DNA of 64,000 nt from Emcibacter sp. (lineage in GTDB: Bacteria > Pseudomonadota > Alphaproteobacteria > Sphingomonadales > Emcibacteraceae): the NCBI GenBank assembly GCA_021741205.1, contig JAIOYI010000002.1:248001-312000 (forward strand), given 5' to 3'. The notes below the pieces were generated by a model. The model was not told the origin of the DNA. It made no database searches and saw nothing but the letters and a program-made list of their open reading frames with translations. Both the position numbers and the translations under genes were made by a program. Below are positions 29,326-38,744 of this stretch, piece after piece; within the stretch, counting starts at the first letter, position 1; every line of letters starts with the position of its first letter.

Positions 29326-29718
29326 TCAATCATTATGGTTTGGTACCCAAGCCTCATAATCACCCGTGGTTTTAGAACGTATACCGCCCTCATTCAAGCT
29401 TCCCGTTGGATAATAGGCGTTTATCGTACCCGTCATATTTGGCTCAAGGGTTTTCTCCCATTCCTTGCGGTCTGGCTTTCTTTCAATCGGTGTGTAATTT
29501 ACCGTGTGGTGAAGCCACATATGCCATTCAGGGGGAATTTTAGAAGATTCTATTTCGGTTTTAAAAATAACCCAACGCTTATCCCCCTGCTTTTGCTTAT
29601 AATAAATGTTACCTTGAACATCTTCCCCAACTTTTTCACCGTTAAAAAAAGTATAAACAATTGTCCCAATCGTGGCACCATACCACCATCCAAAAATACG
29701 TCTTATAAAAGCAACCAT
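29326..29718 (-). CDS. NADH:ubiquinone oxidoreductase NDUFA12-family subunit
   Basis: A 130-residue homologue of mitochondrial complex I accessory subunit NDUFA12 (B17.2), found in alphaproteobacterial complex I. Diagnostic segments are RRIFGWWYGATIGTIVYTFFNGEKVGED-like opening, GNIYYKQKQGDKRWVIF, IPPEWHMWLHH and a C-terminal YEAWVPN. It is the first gene of a three-gene minus-strand unit with mlaD and DUF2155, overlapping or coupled throughout, and is divergent from nrdJ. It gives good support for an alphaproteobacterial source. Confidence 0.93.
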   Translation of the reverse strand: MVAFIRRIFGWWYGATIGTIVYTFFNGEKVGEDVQGNIYYKQKQGDKRWVIFKTEIESSKIPPEWHMWLHHTVNYTPIERKPDRKEWEKTLEPNMTGTINAYYPTGSLNEGGIRSKTTGDYEAWVPNHND

Positions 29719-29915
29719 CTTTAAATTTCCTAAATAAACAACAATCTATTTAACAGCTTTCTATACTCTGAATTAATAATCGGAACAACCGCATAACGAC
29801 AATAAATACATTTCAATTGAATTTATAGAACAACATCACTCTTTAGGCTATCATAAATAATTTATTTATTAACGTTTTTTTACATCTGTTTTTGACCTAT
29901 CGACTCATTGAGTAG

Positions 29916-29963
29916 ACACAATATGTAGCAACATGAACAACTTTCAAACACTATATATATTAA
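29916..29963 (+). promoter_or_regulatory. Tandem NrdR-like boxes upstream of nrdJ
   Basis: The 343-base spacer between NDUFA12 and nrdJ contains ACACAATATGTAGCAA (29916-29931) and ACACTATATATATTAA (29948-29963). Both resemble the NrdR box consensus (ACAC-A/T-ATAT-A-T-A/T-GTGT) in their left half, and their starts are exactly 32 bases apart, the three-helical-turn spacing typical for NrdR pairs. The second box ends 98 bases before the nrdJ ATG. NrdR is a nucleotide-sensing repressor of ribonucleotide reductase genes. The rest of the spacer is AT-rich without visible genes. Confidence 0.7.
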
Positions 29964-30061
29964 TAAAATATTAAAAAAGTGGTTGTGCAGCCCACATTTA
30001 TTATTATAGAATTAGCCTAAGCAATTCACCATAACCGATATAAAATATTCGAGGACATCAG

Positions 30062-33000
30062 ATGAGGATAAACCGCCGCTTTACGTCAGCCGATCAATCA
30101 CCTTACCAAGGAATCGAATTCAGAAAAGCCGATAGTGAAATTAAAAATCCAGACGGAACAATTATATTTGAACTTAAAGCATTTGAAGTTCCTGCAAATT
30201 GGAGTCAGGTGGCTGCGGATATATTGGCTCAAAAATATTTTAGAAAATCAGGTGTTCCCCATTGCCTTAAGGTCGTGGAGGAAAATGATGTACCAAGCTG
30301 GTTATGGCGCAAAAAAGAGGATCAAGACGCTTTAAAAAAAATTTCCAAAGAAAATAAATATGGCCCTGAAACCAGTTCAAAACAAATTTTTGACCGTTTA
30401 GCCGGAACATGGACTTATTGGGGCTGGAAAGGCGGTTACTTCTCAGCAGAATCAGATGCCCGCAGTTTTTTTGATGAACTGCGTTACATGCTCGCCAATC
30501 AAATGTGCGCCCCGAACTCGCCGCAATGGTTCAATACGGGTCTCCATTGGGCTTATGGCATTGATGGCCCCGCACAGGGTCATCACTATGTTGACCACAA
30601 AACTGGAAAACTAACCAAATCAAACAGTGCCTATGAACATCCTCAGCCTCATGCCTGTTTTATTCAGGGCGTCACAGACGATCTGGTTAACGATGGCGGG
30701 ATCATGGATCTTTGGACCAGAGAAGCGAGACTCTTTAAATATGGTTCTGGCACAGGCAGCAACTTTTCCCACATCAGAGGAAAGGGCGAACCCCTATCAG
30801 GAGGAGGAAGTTCATCTGGCTTGATGAGCTTTCTAAAGATTGGCGATCGGGCCGCAGGTGCCATAAAATCTGGTGGAACAACAAGACGGGCTGCCAAAAT
30901 GGTTATCGTCGATGTAGATCATCCCGATGTTTCGGAATTCATTAAATGGAAAGTAACAGAAGAACAAAAAGTCGCCTCACTTGTTGTCGGTTCTCAAGTT
31001 ACCAAAAAACATATGAAAGAGGTCATGAAGGCTTGTTTCGACCATGATGTTCCTGAAGAAAGCCGTTTTGACCCCAAAATCAATAATAATCTTAAGATTG
31101 CCCTTCTTGCAGCCCGAAATTCCATGGTCCCCGAGGCCATAAGCCAACGGGTTATCCAATTTGCAAAACAGGGTTATAGCCAGATTGACTTTGATACCTA
31201 TGATACGGACTGGGACTCAGAGGCCTATGTCACTGTATCTGGACAAAATTCCAACAATACAATTCGTGTAACGGATGATTTTATGGAGGCCATATTAAAT
31301 GATAGTGATTGGTCCCTCAAAAGCCGATCCGACAACAGTGTAACAAGAACGATGCCCGCTCGCGAATTATGGGATGATATTGGACTTGCCGCATGGCAAT
31401 GTGCAGACCCCGGACTTCAGTTCCATACCACCATCAATGATTGGCATACATGCCCAGAGTCTGGCGAAATAAGGGCTTCCAATCCTTGTTCTGAATATAT
31501 GTTCTTGGATGATACCGCCTGTAATTTAGCCTCGCTCAATCTCATGAAATTCCGTGGTCAAGACGGCGAATTTGAAGTCGATAATTTTGAACATGCGGTT
31601 CGGCTCTGGACGGTTGTTCTTGAAATTTCTGTTATGATGGCGCAGTTTCCTTCCAAGGAAATTGCCCAGTTAAGTTACGATTTTAGAACCCTTGGATTGG
31701 GCTTTGCCAATATCGGAAGCCTTATTATGTCCTCAAGTCTGTCCTATGACAGCGAAGAGGGACGTGCCCTTTGTGGTGCTATTTCAGCGCTTATGACAGG
31801 AACATCCTATGCCACATCAGCGGAAATGGCCAAGGAACTGGGATACTTTGCGGGCTATGAACAAAACAAAGAATCCATGCTACGGGTCATCCGTAATCAC
31901 CGCAATGCCGCTATTGGAAACACGAACGGCTATGAGTCCCTTTCCACCCTGCCGATACCACTTGATATTGTCAATTGTCCCTTTCCAAAACTTTCCGTTG
32001 CCGCTGGCATGGCTTGGGATAAGGCTCTGCAATTGGGTATGCAACATGGATATCGCAATGCCCAGACGACCGTTATTGCTCCCACGGGAACAATCGGCTT
32101 GGTTATGGATTGTGATACAACGGGCATTGAACCCGATTTTGCCCTCGTCAAATTTAAAAAACTTGCTGGTGGTGGGTATTTTAAAATCATTAATCGCATG
32201 GTGCCTGAAGCGCTTAAAAACATTGGCTATACCCCAAAACAAATTGATGAAATTGCCAATTATGCTGTGGGATATGGCACCTTAAAAAATGCGCCCGCCA
32301 TTAATCATCAAATTCTAAAAGCCAAAGGTTTTTCTCAAAAGCAACTTGACGCATTGGAACAAACCCTTGTCAGTGCTTATGATATCTCTTTTGTCTTTAA
32401 TCAGTGGACCTTAGGTCGGGATTTCTGCACGGATGTGCTTGGCATTAGTGAAGAACAACTCAATGATTTTAACTTCAACATGCTTGATTATCTGGGGTTC
32501 ACCAAAGCGGAAATTGACGAGGCCAATCTTTATTGTACAGGCTCCATGACCATGGAAGGGGCACCTCATCTTAAAGACGAACATTTATCAATTTTTGATT
32601 GTGCCAATCCTTGTGGTAAAACGGGTAAACGCTTCTTGTCTGTTGACAGTCATATTCTTATGATGGCTGCAGCCCAGCCCTTTATCTCTGGCGCCATTTC
32701 AAAAACTGTCAATATGCCCGCATCCGCAACAGCAGAAGACTGCAAAGAAACTTACCTTAAATCTTGGAAGTTAGGTCTTAAAGCCAATGCCTTGTACCGC
32801 GATGGATCAAAACTCAGCCAACCCTTAAGTGCTGCCTTACTTGATATGGATGACTTACAAGAAACCATCACATTACCAGAAAAAACCAAAATTGTTGCGG
32901 AACGTATTGTTGAAAAAATTGTTGAACAATCTGCGCGCCGCCGTCTACCGGGACGAAGAAAAGGCTATACCCAAAAAGCATCAGTGGGCGGTCACAAAAT

Positions 33001-33706
33001 TTATCTGCGCACAGGGGAATATGATAACGGACAATTAGGTGAAATATTCCTTGATATGCACAAGGAGGGTGCAGCCTTCCGTAGCCTGATGAATAATTTT
33101 GCCATTGCACTTTCTATTGGTCTGCAATACGGCGTTCCCCTAGAAGAATATGTTGATGCCTTTACCTTTACAAGATTTGAACCATCTGGACAGGTAACTG
33201 GAAATGATGCTATTAAAATGGCAACCTCTGTGCTTGACTATATCTTCCGAGAACTTGCCGTATCTTACCTTGGCCGCAAAGACCTTGCTCATGTCAATAC
33301 AGATGATCTTGCCCCCGATACCATAGGCAGAGGTTTGGGCGACACCAATTCTGAATGCGCCGAATCAACAAGCGATACACTAGATCGTGTTATCTCCTAT
33401 GCAAGTACAGGTTATGTAAGAAAAAATAATCTCTATGTTTTAAATACCTCCACGGAATCTAAAACAACCGTGGTAGCAAGAGATGTTAGCCAAGAATCTG
33501 TCTATGAAACCAAAACGGCCGTGGGCGAAAGTATGACTAATAACAGCACAACCAATAAAAACGATATCCGCACGTCCAGAGCAATGGAAGCACGCATAAA
33601 GGGATATGAAGGAGATGCCTGTACAGAATGCGGGAATTTCACTATGGTTCGTAATGGAACTTGCCTTAAATGTGATACATGCGGAACAACCAGTGGTTGC
33701 TCATGA
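30062..33706 (+). CDS. nrdJ: Vitamin B12-dependent (class II) ribonucleotide reductase
   Basis: It reduces ribonucleotides to deoxyribonucleotides using an adenosylcobalamin radical, with or without oxygen. The 1214-residue protein is the long alphaproteobacterial form. Signatures include [64 protein letters not shown] and [26 protein letters not shown]-type domain (about 955-1110) and a C-terminal cysteine cluster ([15 protein letters not shown]) for re-reduction follow. The start has a GAGGA ribosome-binding site. B12 need fits with cobA later in the window. No other ribonucleotide reductase is visible here. Confidence 0.96.
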   Translation: MRINRRFTSADQSPYQGIEFRKADSEIKNPDGTIIFELKAFEVPANWSQVAADILAQKYFRKSGVPHCLKVVEENDVPSWLWRKKEDQDALKKISKENKYGPETSSKQIFDRLAGTWTYWGWKGGYFSAESDARSFFDELRYMLANQMCAPNSPQWFNTGLHWAYGIDGPAQGHHYVDHKTGKLTKSNSAYEHPQPHACFIQGVTDDLVNDGGIMDLWTREARLFKYGSGTGSNFSHIRGKGEPLSGGGSSSGLMSFLKIGDRAAGAIKSGGTTRRAAKMVIVDVDHPDVSEFIKWKVTEEQKVASLVVGSQVTKKHMKEVMKACFDHDVPEESRFDPKINNNLKIALLAARNSMVPEAISQRVIQFAKQGYSQIDFDTYDTDWDSEAYVTVSGQNSNNTIRVTDDFMEAILNDSDWSLKSRSDNSVTRTMPARELWDDIGLAAWQCADPGLQFHTTINDWHTCPESGEIRASNPCSEYMFLDDTACNLASLNLMKFRGQDGEFEVDNFEHAVRLWTVVLEISVMMAQFPSKEIAQLSYDFRTLGLGFANIGSLIMSSSLSYDSEEGRALCGAISALMTGTSYATSAEMAKELGYFAGYEQNKESMLRVIRNHRNAAIGNTNGYESLSTLPIPLDIVNCPFPKLSVAAGMAWDKALQLGMQHGYRNAQTTVIAPTGTIGLVMDCDTTGIEPDFALVKFKKLAGGGYFKIINRMVPEALKNIGYTPKQIDEIANYAVGYGTLKNAPAINHQILKAKGFSQKQLDALEQTLVSAYDISFVFNQWTLGRDFCTDVLGISEEQLNDFNFNMLDYLGFTKAEIDEANLYCTGSMTMEGAPHLKDEHLSIFDCANPCGKTGKRFLSVDSHILMMAAAQPFISGAISKTVNMPASATAEDCKETYLKSWKLGLKANALYRDGSKLSQPLSAALLDMDDLQETITLPEKTKIVAERIVEKIVEQSARRRLPGRRKGYTQKASVGGHKIYLRTGEYDNGQLGEIFLDMHKEGAAFRSLMNNFAIALSIGLQYGVPLEEYVDAFTFTRFEPSGQVTGNDAIKMATSVLDYIFRELAVSYLGRKDLAHVNTDDLAPDTIGRGLGDTNSECAESTSDTLDRVISYASTGYVRKNNLYVLNTSTESKTTVVARDVSQESVYETKTAVGESMTNNSTTNKNDIRTSRAMEARIKGYEGDACTECGNFTMVRNGTCLKCDTCGTTSGCS

Positions 33707-33744
33707 ATTAATTTAAATAGTTTTACTTTATATTTACCAAAATG

Positions 33745-33788
33745 AGCCAAATTCGTAATCTTTATATATTTAAAGATTACGGTTGGCT
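33745..33788. terminator. Long hairpin after nrdJ
   Basis: A bipartite perfect stem: AGCCAA (33745-33750) with TTGGCT (33783-33788) outside, and CGTAATCTTTA (33754-33764) with TAAAGATTACG (33771-33781) inside, around a six-base loop. It lies 39 bases after the nrdJ stop. No long T run follows, so it may act as a 3'-end stabiliser or a weak terminator rather than a classical one. Confidence 0.6.
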
Positions 33789-33817
33789 GTAAATAATGAT
33801 ATTTTGGATCAGATGTT

Positions 33818-35560
33818 ATGTTGCGCATTGTTAGTGTACCCTTTTTATTTCGTAATTCAACGCCGAAATACCTACCCGAATCCTATAATGTTTCACATCA
33901 TTATGGTATCGCTATTCTTGACGTTATTGATAGTGACACCATCATAGCAACAGAGATCAACGATGATTTTCTTTCCTTAACCCACCAGAATAAAAATTCT
34001 CTCATTAATTGTAATCTCAATGACAATCCCATATGGAATGATAATGGCGAGTTATGGCGGGCCATTTGTTTATCCTTAACCGATAAAAAAACCCAAGCCA
34101 TTCGTTGGAATCTGAAGAATGGCAAGGTCAATAACGTTTTAAATTGTAGTATTGTCCCCATATTGGGTCCCGAGGGCAAAATATCGACCTTGACACTTAT
34201 TTTATCCAATGACAGCGCCGAAATTGCTTTTGCTGACCAAATTAAAAGATTTAACTATTATGACACCCTTACGGGACTTCCAAACCAAAATTATTTGAAT
34301 GAAATTATTGAATCTGAGTTAGCCGAAAAACATCCCTATGGTGAGATTGCAGTTTTAATGATTAATATACAAAAATTTCAACGTCTCAACGAAAGTTATG
34401 GTTATGAACATGGGGATATTATTATCCAGAAACTGGCTCAAAGAATCAATTTTATTTTACCAGAAAATGCCATATTAATCCGTTTTGATGGTGATAAATT
34501 CACGATAGTCTTATCAGATAACACGGTGGGAAAAATACAGAGAGAGGCGGAAGCACTTGCCGCATCCCTTCATCATAACTTGCTCACGCCAATTACAATC
34601 CAAAAGAAAGAAATCCACCTCTCTATTTCTATTGGAATTGCCGTTGGGGGATGTTCTCCCGCAGAAAGCCACTATCATATCCAACATGCTCACATCGCTA
34701 TGCAACGGTTAAAGACCACGAGCAGCAATAAAACTCTCGTTTATCAACCAGAGTTGCAGGTGCGAGCCAATTCACGACTAATATTAGAAGATGATCTGAG
34801 AAAAGCCTTAAAGAAATCAGCCCTAACGGTTAATTACCAGCCGATTATAAGCTTACAGAATGGAAGCCTAATTGGTTTTGAGGCTCTCTGCCGTTGGAAC
34901 CATCCAAAGAACGGTATGATCTCTCCCATAGAATTTATTCCGCTTGCCGAAGAAACGGGATTAATTCTACCTTTGGGAAATTTTATACTGAGAGAAGCCT
35001 GCAAAAATCTAAAAATTTGGACAGATAAATATCAAAATATCTCTCATTTAGTCATGAACATCAATGTTTCAGGACTACAGCTTTTGCAAGATGATTTCGT
35101 CTCAATAATACAAGAGGCCATGTTAAAGTCGGGCATAACTGGTCAACAGTTAAAACTTGAGATAACGGAAACCACCCTGATTGAAAATGCTGAAATAGCA
35201 CGGGATAAATTGCTAGACCTAAAGGCTTTAGGCGTTGCACTAGCCATTGATGATTTTGGAACAGGTTATTCATCACTCAGTTACCTTAATCTATTCCCTA
35301 TAGATACCCTAAAAATTGACAAAAGCTTTGTGAATAAAATGAGTGCAACAAAGGACAGTTATAAAATTGTTCACATTATTTCAACCCTTGCACAGACGCT
35401 TGGAATGAATCTAGTTGCGGAAGGTATTGAAGAACAGGATCAAATGATGGCACTTAAAAAATTAGGGTGCCAAGCGGGACAGGGGTTTCTTTTTTCCAAG
35501 CCGCTTAGCTTTGAAAATGCGGAAGAATATATTAGAAAAGAGCTAACTTCCCTTGTATAG
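33818..35560 (+). CDS. PAS-like/degenerate GGDEF/EAL cyclic-di-GMP phosphodiesterase
   Basis: A 580-residue cytoplasmic protein that should hydrolyse c-di-GMP. An N-terminal PAS-like part (about 25-135) precedes a GGDEF-type domain (about 145-305) whose signature is DGDKF at 224-228, so cyclase activity is unlikely. The EAL domain (about 320-575) is intact: EAL 355-357, NVSG 416-419, E451 in ITET, DDFGTG 478-483, K499, E535 in VAEGIEE and Q555 in QGFLFSKP. The GGDEF part may serve as a GTP sensor, as shown in some related proteins. No membrane helix is visible. It is followed by an S24 repressor gene. Confidence 0.93.
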   Translation: MLRIVSVPFLFRNSTPKYLPESYNVSHHYGIAILDVIDSDTIIATEINDDFLSLTHQNKNSLINCNLNDNPIWNDNGELWRAICLSLTDKKTQAIRWNLKNGKVNNVLNCSIVPILGPEGKISTLTLILSNDSAEIAFADQIKRFNYYDTLTGLPNQNYLNEIIESELAEKHPYGEIAVLMINIQKFQRLNESYGYEHGDIIIQKLAQRINFILPENAILIRFDGDKFTIVLSDNTVGKIQREAEALAASLHHNLLTPITIQKKEIHLSISIGIAVGGCSPAESHYHIQHAHIAMQRLKTTSSNKTLVYQPELQVRANSRLILEDDLRKALKKSALTVNYQPIISLQNGSLIGFEALCRWNHPKNGMISPIEFIPLAEETGLILPLGNFILREACKNLKIWTDKYQNISHLVMNINVSGLQLLQDDFVSIIQEAMLKSGITGQQLKLEITETTLIENAEIARDKLLDLKALGVALAIDDFGTGYSSLSYLNLFPIDTLKIDKSFVNKMSATKDSYKIVHIISTLAQTLGMNLVAEGIEEQDQMMALKKLGCQAGQGFLFSKPLSFENAEEYIRKELTSLV

Positions 35561-35563
35561 GCA

Positions 35564-35591
35564 TACAATAGTATGATATAGTCCTATTGTA
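35564..35591. promoter_or_regulatory. Candidate operator before the S24 repressor gene
   Basis: A perfect inverted repeat, TACAATAG (35564-35571) and CTATTGTA (35584-35591) separated by 12 bases, followed by a third partial half-site CTATTGG at 35602-35608. It ends 24 bases before the repressor start, where an autoregulatory operator would be expected. It begins just after the stop codon of the EAL gene. Confidence 0.5.
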
Positions 35592-35615
35592 ATTAATATC
35601 ACTATTGGACGTACG

Positions 35616-36311
35616 TTGGATTATAACAGATACTATACTCAAGTAAGGCAAAAACTAGATCATCTTATTCGCACCAGTTCCCATGATGATTACGCCTCCA
35701 TATCGGCATTAATCGGCAGAAACCATGCCTATATGCAACAATTTATCAAACGGGGTGTGCCGAAATGTCTCAAAGATGATGATATGGATAAGATTATCAA
35801 ACATTTTGGTATTTCTATGAATTATTTTGGTTCTCCTGATGATTTTCCAAATCCAGGACAGGAATATTCCGATCAGCAGGTGGATGATTTTGATGAAGAA
35901 TATATTCGTGTCAATGTTTATGATATAGAGGCGGCGGCTGGTGCTGGTGCCATTGTAGAAAATAATATCATTGCAAATAAATTGGCCTTCAAGAAAAGTT
36001 GGATCAGAAGCAGTTCTAATGCCACAAATAATGATCTTGCCGTAATTACGGTGTCGGGCGATTCCATGAATCCTACCTTATTTGATGGTGATCATATTTT
36101 AGTTGACATGACCATCACGTCCATCAAAAGTGACGGCATTTATGTTATAAGAAATGATGATATGATTTTAGTAAAACGTATTTCACTTAATCCCGTGTCA
36201 AAATTATGCACAATAAAAAGTGACAACGGTTTTTATGAAAGCTGGGAAGGCTGCAAACCCTCGGATTTGGATATACTTGGCCGTGTTATTTGGATGGGAA
36301 GAAATATATAA
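35616..36311 (+). CDS. LexA-like S24-family transcriptional repressor
   Basis: A 231-residue protein with a divergent helix-turn-helix N-terminus (about 8-70, with ISALIGRNHAYMQQFIKRG) and a C-terminal S24/LexA-like domain. The catalytic serine is S150 in GDSMNPTLFDGD and the lysine K187 in DMILVKRIS; a possible self-cleavage Ala-Gly pair lies at 108-109 (AAAGAG). The start codon is TTG, as no ATG is available upstream. It could be a RecA-responsive repressor or a stable regulator of the Xre-S24 kind. It is not surrounded by phage genes. The thioesterase gene overlaps its stop by one base. Confidence 0.85.
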   Translation: MDYNRYYTQVRQKLDHLIRTSSHDDYASISALIGRNHAYMQQFIKRGVPKCLKDDDMDKIIKHFGISMNYFGSPDDFPNPGQEYSDQQVDDFDEEYIRVNVYDIEAAAGAGAIVENNIIANKLAFKKSWIRSSSNATNNDLAVITVSGDSMNPTLFDGDHILVDMTITSIKSDGIYVIRNDDMILVKRISLNPVSKLCTIKSDNGFYESWEGCKPSDLDILGRVIWMGRNI

Positions 36312-36703
36312 TGAGCAATCCTAATGTTTTTCACGGACGTCAACCTTCAATCAGAACTGTCCCCATGCCTTCAGATCTAAATGCCAACGGCCATATTTTT
36401 GGGGGTTGGATATTGTCACAAATGGATCTTGCCGGCGGCGGGGAGGCTATTCGCTTTTGCAATGGCCCCGTGGCCACGGTCGCTATTGAAGGCATGAAAT
36501 TTCATCAACCTGTATTGCCTGGTGACTGGCTAAGTGTTTACACAGATATTGTCAAGATTGGCTCTACCTCCATCACTTTTCATATCGAGGTTGCCGTCCT
36601 TCGAAGAGGGCATGATAACGAGATAAAAGTAACCGAAGGAGATTTTGTTTTTGTTGCCCTCGATGAAAATCATCGACCTAAGAAAATCAAATGTATTTCC
36701 TAA
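36311..36703 (+). CDS. Acyl-CoA thioesterase (YciA/BFIT-type hotdog)
   Basis: A 130-residue hot-dog fold thioesterase that hydrolyses acyl-CoA. MPSDLNANGHIFGGWILSQMDLAGG contains the conserved catalytic Asn/Asp region of the YciA group, followed by VAIEGMKFHQPVLPGDWLSVY. The start at 36311 overlaps the repressor's stop (TAATG) and fits the family N-terminus; an upstream in-frame ATG at 36290 would extend seven residues into the repressor gene. Substrate chain length cannot be inferred. Confidence 0.9.
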   Translation: MSNPNVFHGRQPSIRTVPMPSDLNANGHIFGGWILSQMDLAGGGEAIRFCNGPVATVAIEGMKFHQPVLPGDWLSVYTDIVKIGSTSITFHIEVAVLRRGHDNEIKVTEGDFVFVALDENHRPKKIKCIS

Positions 36704-36710
36704 TTTAATG

Positions 36711-36756
36711 AAATAATCCCATAATTTTCATAAGAGTGAACTATGGGATTATTTTT
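36711..36756. terminator. Bidirectional terminator between thioesterase and quinone oxidoreductase genes
   Basis: AAATAATCCCATA (36711-36723) pairs perfectly with TATGGGATTATTT (36742-36754) over 13 bases, around an 18-base loop, and T residues follow on the plus strand. It sits between two convergent genes and can serve both. Confidence 0.8.
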
Positions 36757-36759
36757 GTC

Positions 36760-37749
36760 TTATGTTTTTAGAATAATTTTCCCCATATTATTCCCGCTCT
36801 CCAGAAATCTGTGGGCGGCAGCGGCTTCTTTCAGAAAATATTCCCGACTGATGACAGGCTTTATTTCACCCTTCTCAATAAGCGGCCATACCTTTTCCTT
36901 CAAATTTTTTGCAATTTCGGCCTTAAATTCAATCTCCCGTCCTCGTAATGTGGATCCTGTAAATGTCAATCGTTTTAACATAATGGGCAATATATTTGCG
37001 GTAATCTTTGGCCCTCTCTGAACGCCAATCATAACAATGCGGCCTTCTGTTGCCATAACGGTAAAATTACGTTTCATATAGTCGCCCGCAATCATATCCA
37101 GCAAAACATCAACCCCTTTGCCGCCTGTGAATATTTTTACTTCTTCGGCAAAATCCTGTGTTCTATAATTAATGGACAGATCGGCACCAAGTTCCCGACA
37201 AAAATCAACCTTTTCATCAGAACCCGATGTGGTAATCACGGTCGCACCAAAGGCCTTTGCCATTTGAATAGCGGCAACACCGATCCCTGATGAGCCTCCA
37301 TGAACCATAAAAATCTCGCCTTTTTTTAACGCCCCACGGTCAAAAACATTAGACCAAACCGTAAAAAAAGTTTCGGGTAATGACGCCGCCTCTTCCATGC
37401 TCAACCCTTTTGGAATAGGCAAACACTGCACCGCTGGCGCCACACAATATTCCGCATAACCGCCGCCCGTGACCAGCGCACAAACCTCATCCCCTTCGGC
37501 CCATTCCGTTACCCCCTTACCCACGGCTCTAATTTCTCCCGATATTTCTAGTCCTGGAATTTCAGATGCCCCAGCAGGTGCGGGATACAGGCCCATTCGT
37601 TGCATAATATCAGGGCGATTTACGCCAGCCGCCTTGACACGGATCAGCACTTCACCGTCCCTTACTCTCGGTATTGGCATTTGTCTTGGTTTTAAGACAT
37701 TGGAATCGCCAAATTTCGAAATTTCAATAGCGGTCATTAATGTAGTCAT
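36760..37749 (-). CDS. NAD(P)H-quinone oxidoreductase, zinc-independent MDR family (PIG3-like)
   Basis: A 329-residue medium-chain dehydrogenase/reductase without the structural zinc cysteines. It shows VKAAGVNRPDIMQRMGLYPAPAGASEIPG, the Rossmann motif FMVHGGSSGIGVAAIQMAKAFGA and YFLKEAAAAHRFLESGNNMGKII. The YPAP/PPPPG-like opening and the GxGxxA-like pattern match the quinone oxidoreductase/PIG3 group, which uses NADPH to reduce quinones or unsaturated carbonyls. It is divergent from the DUF1192 gene. Confidence 0.9.
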   Translation of the reverse strand: MTTLMTAIEISKFGDSNVLKPRQMPIPRVRDGEVLIRVKAAGVNRPDIMQRMGLYPAPAGASEIPGLEISGEIRAVGKGVTEWAEGDEVCALVTGGGYAEYCVAPAVQCLPIPKGLSMEEAASLPETFFTVWSNVFDRGALKKGEIFMVHGGSSGIGVAAIQMAKAFGATVITTSGSDEKVDFCRELGADLSINYRTQDFAEEVKIFTGGKGVDVLLDMIAGDYMKRNFTVMATEGRIVMIGVQRGPKITANILPIMLKRLTFTGSTLRGREIEFKAEIAKNLKEKVWPLIEKGEIKPVISREYFLKEAAAAHRFLESGNNMGKIILKT

Positions 37750-37828
37750 GAGCTGTCCTTTATTGCGACTCTTACGTTACTTATGGTATAGAAAATGAAT
37801 AGAAACAACAAAATACCAAGGAAGTAAA

Positions 37829-38032
37829 ATGATTAATTCCGATTTTGATGATGAGAGCGTTTTCCCAAAAGACACGCCCCTTAAATTAATGATGAAAGAA
37901 GACCTTGCTTTACATTCTGTGGAGGCGTTAGAAATTCGCCTTTTGGCCTTAGAAAACGAAATAACCCGTACAAAAAAAGCTATAGCAGAAAAGAGGGATG
38001 CTAAAAAATCGGCGGAAAGTTTTTTTAAATAA
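37829..38032 (+). CDS. DUF1192 small protein
   Basis: A 67-residue protein of the DUF1192 family, known from Alphaproteobacteria and of unknown function. The central segment VEALEIRLLALENEITRTKKAIAEKR is a short coiled coil, and the end is the conserved AxxSFFK. The ribosome-binding site AAGGA lies eight bases before the ATG. It is divergent from the quinone oxidoreductase gene and convergent with hsp20. Confidence 0.85.
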   Translation: MINSDFDDESVFPKDTPLKLMMKEDLALHSVEALEIRLLALENEITRTKKAIAEKRDAKKSAESFFK

Positions 38033-38033
38033 T

Positions 38034-38060
38034 GCCCCTGCCTTTTCCTAAGGCAGAGGC
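38034..38060. terminator. Bidirectional terminator hairpin
   Basis: CTGCCTT (38038-38044) pairs with AAGGCAG (38050-38056), extended by GCC/GGC across one mismatch. It is a GC-rich stem between the convergent DUF1192 and hsp20 genes. On the minus strand it is followed by an AT-rich stretch. Confidence 0.65.
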
Positions 38061-38076
38061 TCATTCTATGTATTAA

Positions 38077-38538
38077 TTAGGCGGCTTCGCTATTAATACT
38101 TCTTGGCTTCTTCACAGCACCATTAATATCTATTTTCCGAGGTTTAAGATGTTCAGGCACTTCTCTCTGTAAATCAATGGTCAAAAGCCCATTTTTAAGG
38201 TCAGCTCCGATAACGCGGATCGTCTCGGCAAGACGGAAACGACGCTCAAAAGACCGCTTTGCAATACCTCTGTGCAGATAGCGGCTTTCATCCTCATCTT
38301 TATCTGAATTATTTATGGTTGAAACAATCAACACCCCCTCATTAATGGTAACGTCAAGATCATCTTCAGAAAAACCTGCTAATGCAATAGTAATTCTGTA
38401 ATCATCTTCACTAATTTTTTCAATATTATAGGGGGGATAACTGGCTTCATTGCTGCTCTGAGAATTATCAAGCAGACGATTAATATGGTCAAATCCAATG
38501 GATGACCTCAAAAGCGGTGTTAAGTCTAAGCTACGCAT
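38077..38538 (-). CDS. Hsp20-family small heat-shock protein
   Basis: A 153-residue IbpA-like chaperone that holds unfolding proteins. The alpha-crystallin domain (about 35-130) contains YNIEKISEDDYRITIALAGF, DDLDVTINEGVLIVS and the terminal ADLKNGLLTIDLQREVP. The start is set at the ATG at 38538, which has an AGGA seven bases upstream and matches the family opening MRSLDLTPLLRSSIGFD. An in-frame ATG at 38580 would add 14 residues. A hairpin that could hide the ribosome-binding site lies directly upstream. Confidence 0.93.
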   Translation of the reverse strand: MRSLDLTPLLRSSIGFDHINRLLDNSQSSNEASYPPYNIEKISEDDYRITIALAGFSEDDLDVTINEGVLIVSTINNSDKDEDESRYLHRGIAKRSFERRFRLAETIRVIGADLKNGLLTIDLQREVPEHLKPRKIDINGAVKKPRSINSEAA

Positions 38539-38541
38539 TTT

Positions 38542-38564
38542 ATATCCTTTCTTCTTAGCAATAT
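38542..38564 (-). promoter_or_regulatory. Candidate ROSE-type RNA thermometer of hsp20
   Basis: In the mRNA sense the leader reads AUAUUGCU, eight bases, then AGGAUAU, three bases before the AUG. AUAUU-CU pairs with AGGAUAU over seven pairs with a single bulged G. This is the arrangement of the 3' hairpin of ROSE elements, where UUGCU covers the AGGA ribosome-binding site and opens on heating. Confidence 0.6.
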
Positions 38565-38744
38565 TTACGTATTCCACCAAATGGCTGGAATGGTTCAGAT
38601 TAATATTCGATCCATTTTTGGCACCGAATATGAAATATAGATAATTTGATAAAAAAAGATTTCAAGATGACACACATGAAAAAGTAACATCATTTTAAGA
38701 AATATGATTTATCCTATGTCTATCTTCATGATGAAAGTAAATTT

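Noticed and set aside
29719..30061. Cobalamin riboswitch before nrdJ
   Set aside because: No B12-box-like sequence was seen; the structured signals present are the NrdR-like repeats. nrdJ needs B12, so such a switch would also act in the wrong direction.
35616..36311. Prophage repressor marking an integrated phage
   Set aside because: Neighbours are an EAL protein and a thioesterase translationally coupled to the repressor gene; no integrase, attachment repeats or phage structural genes occur nearby.
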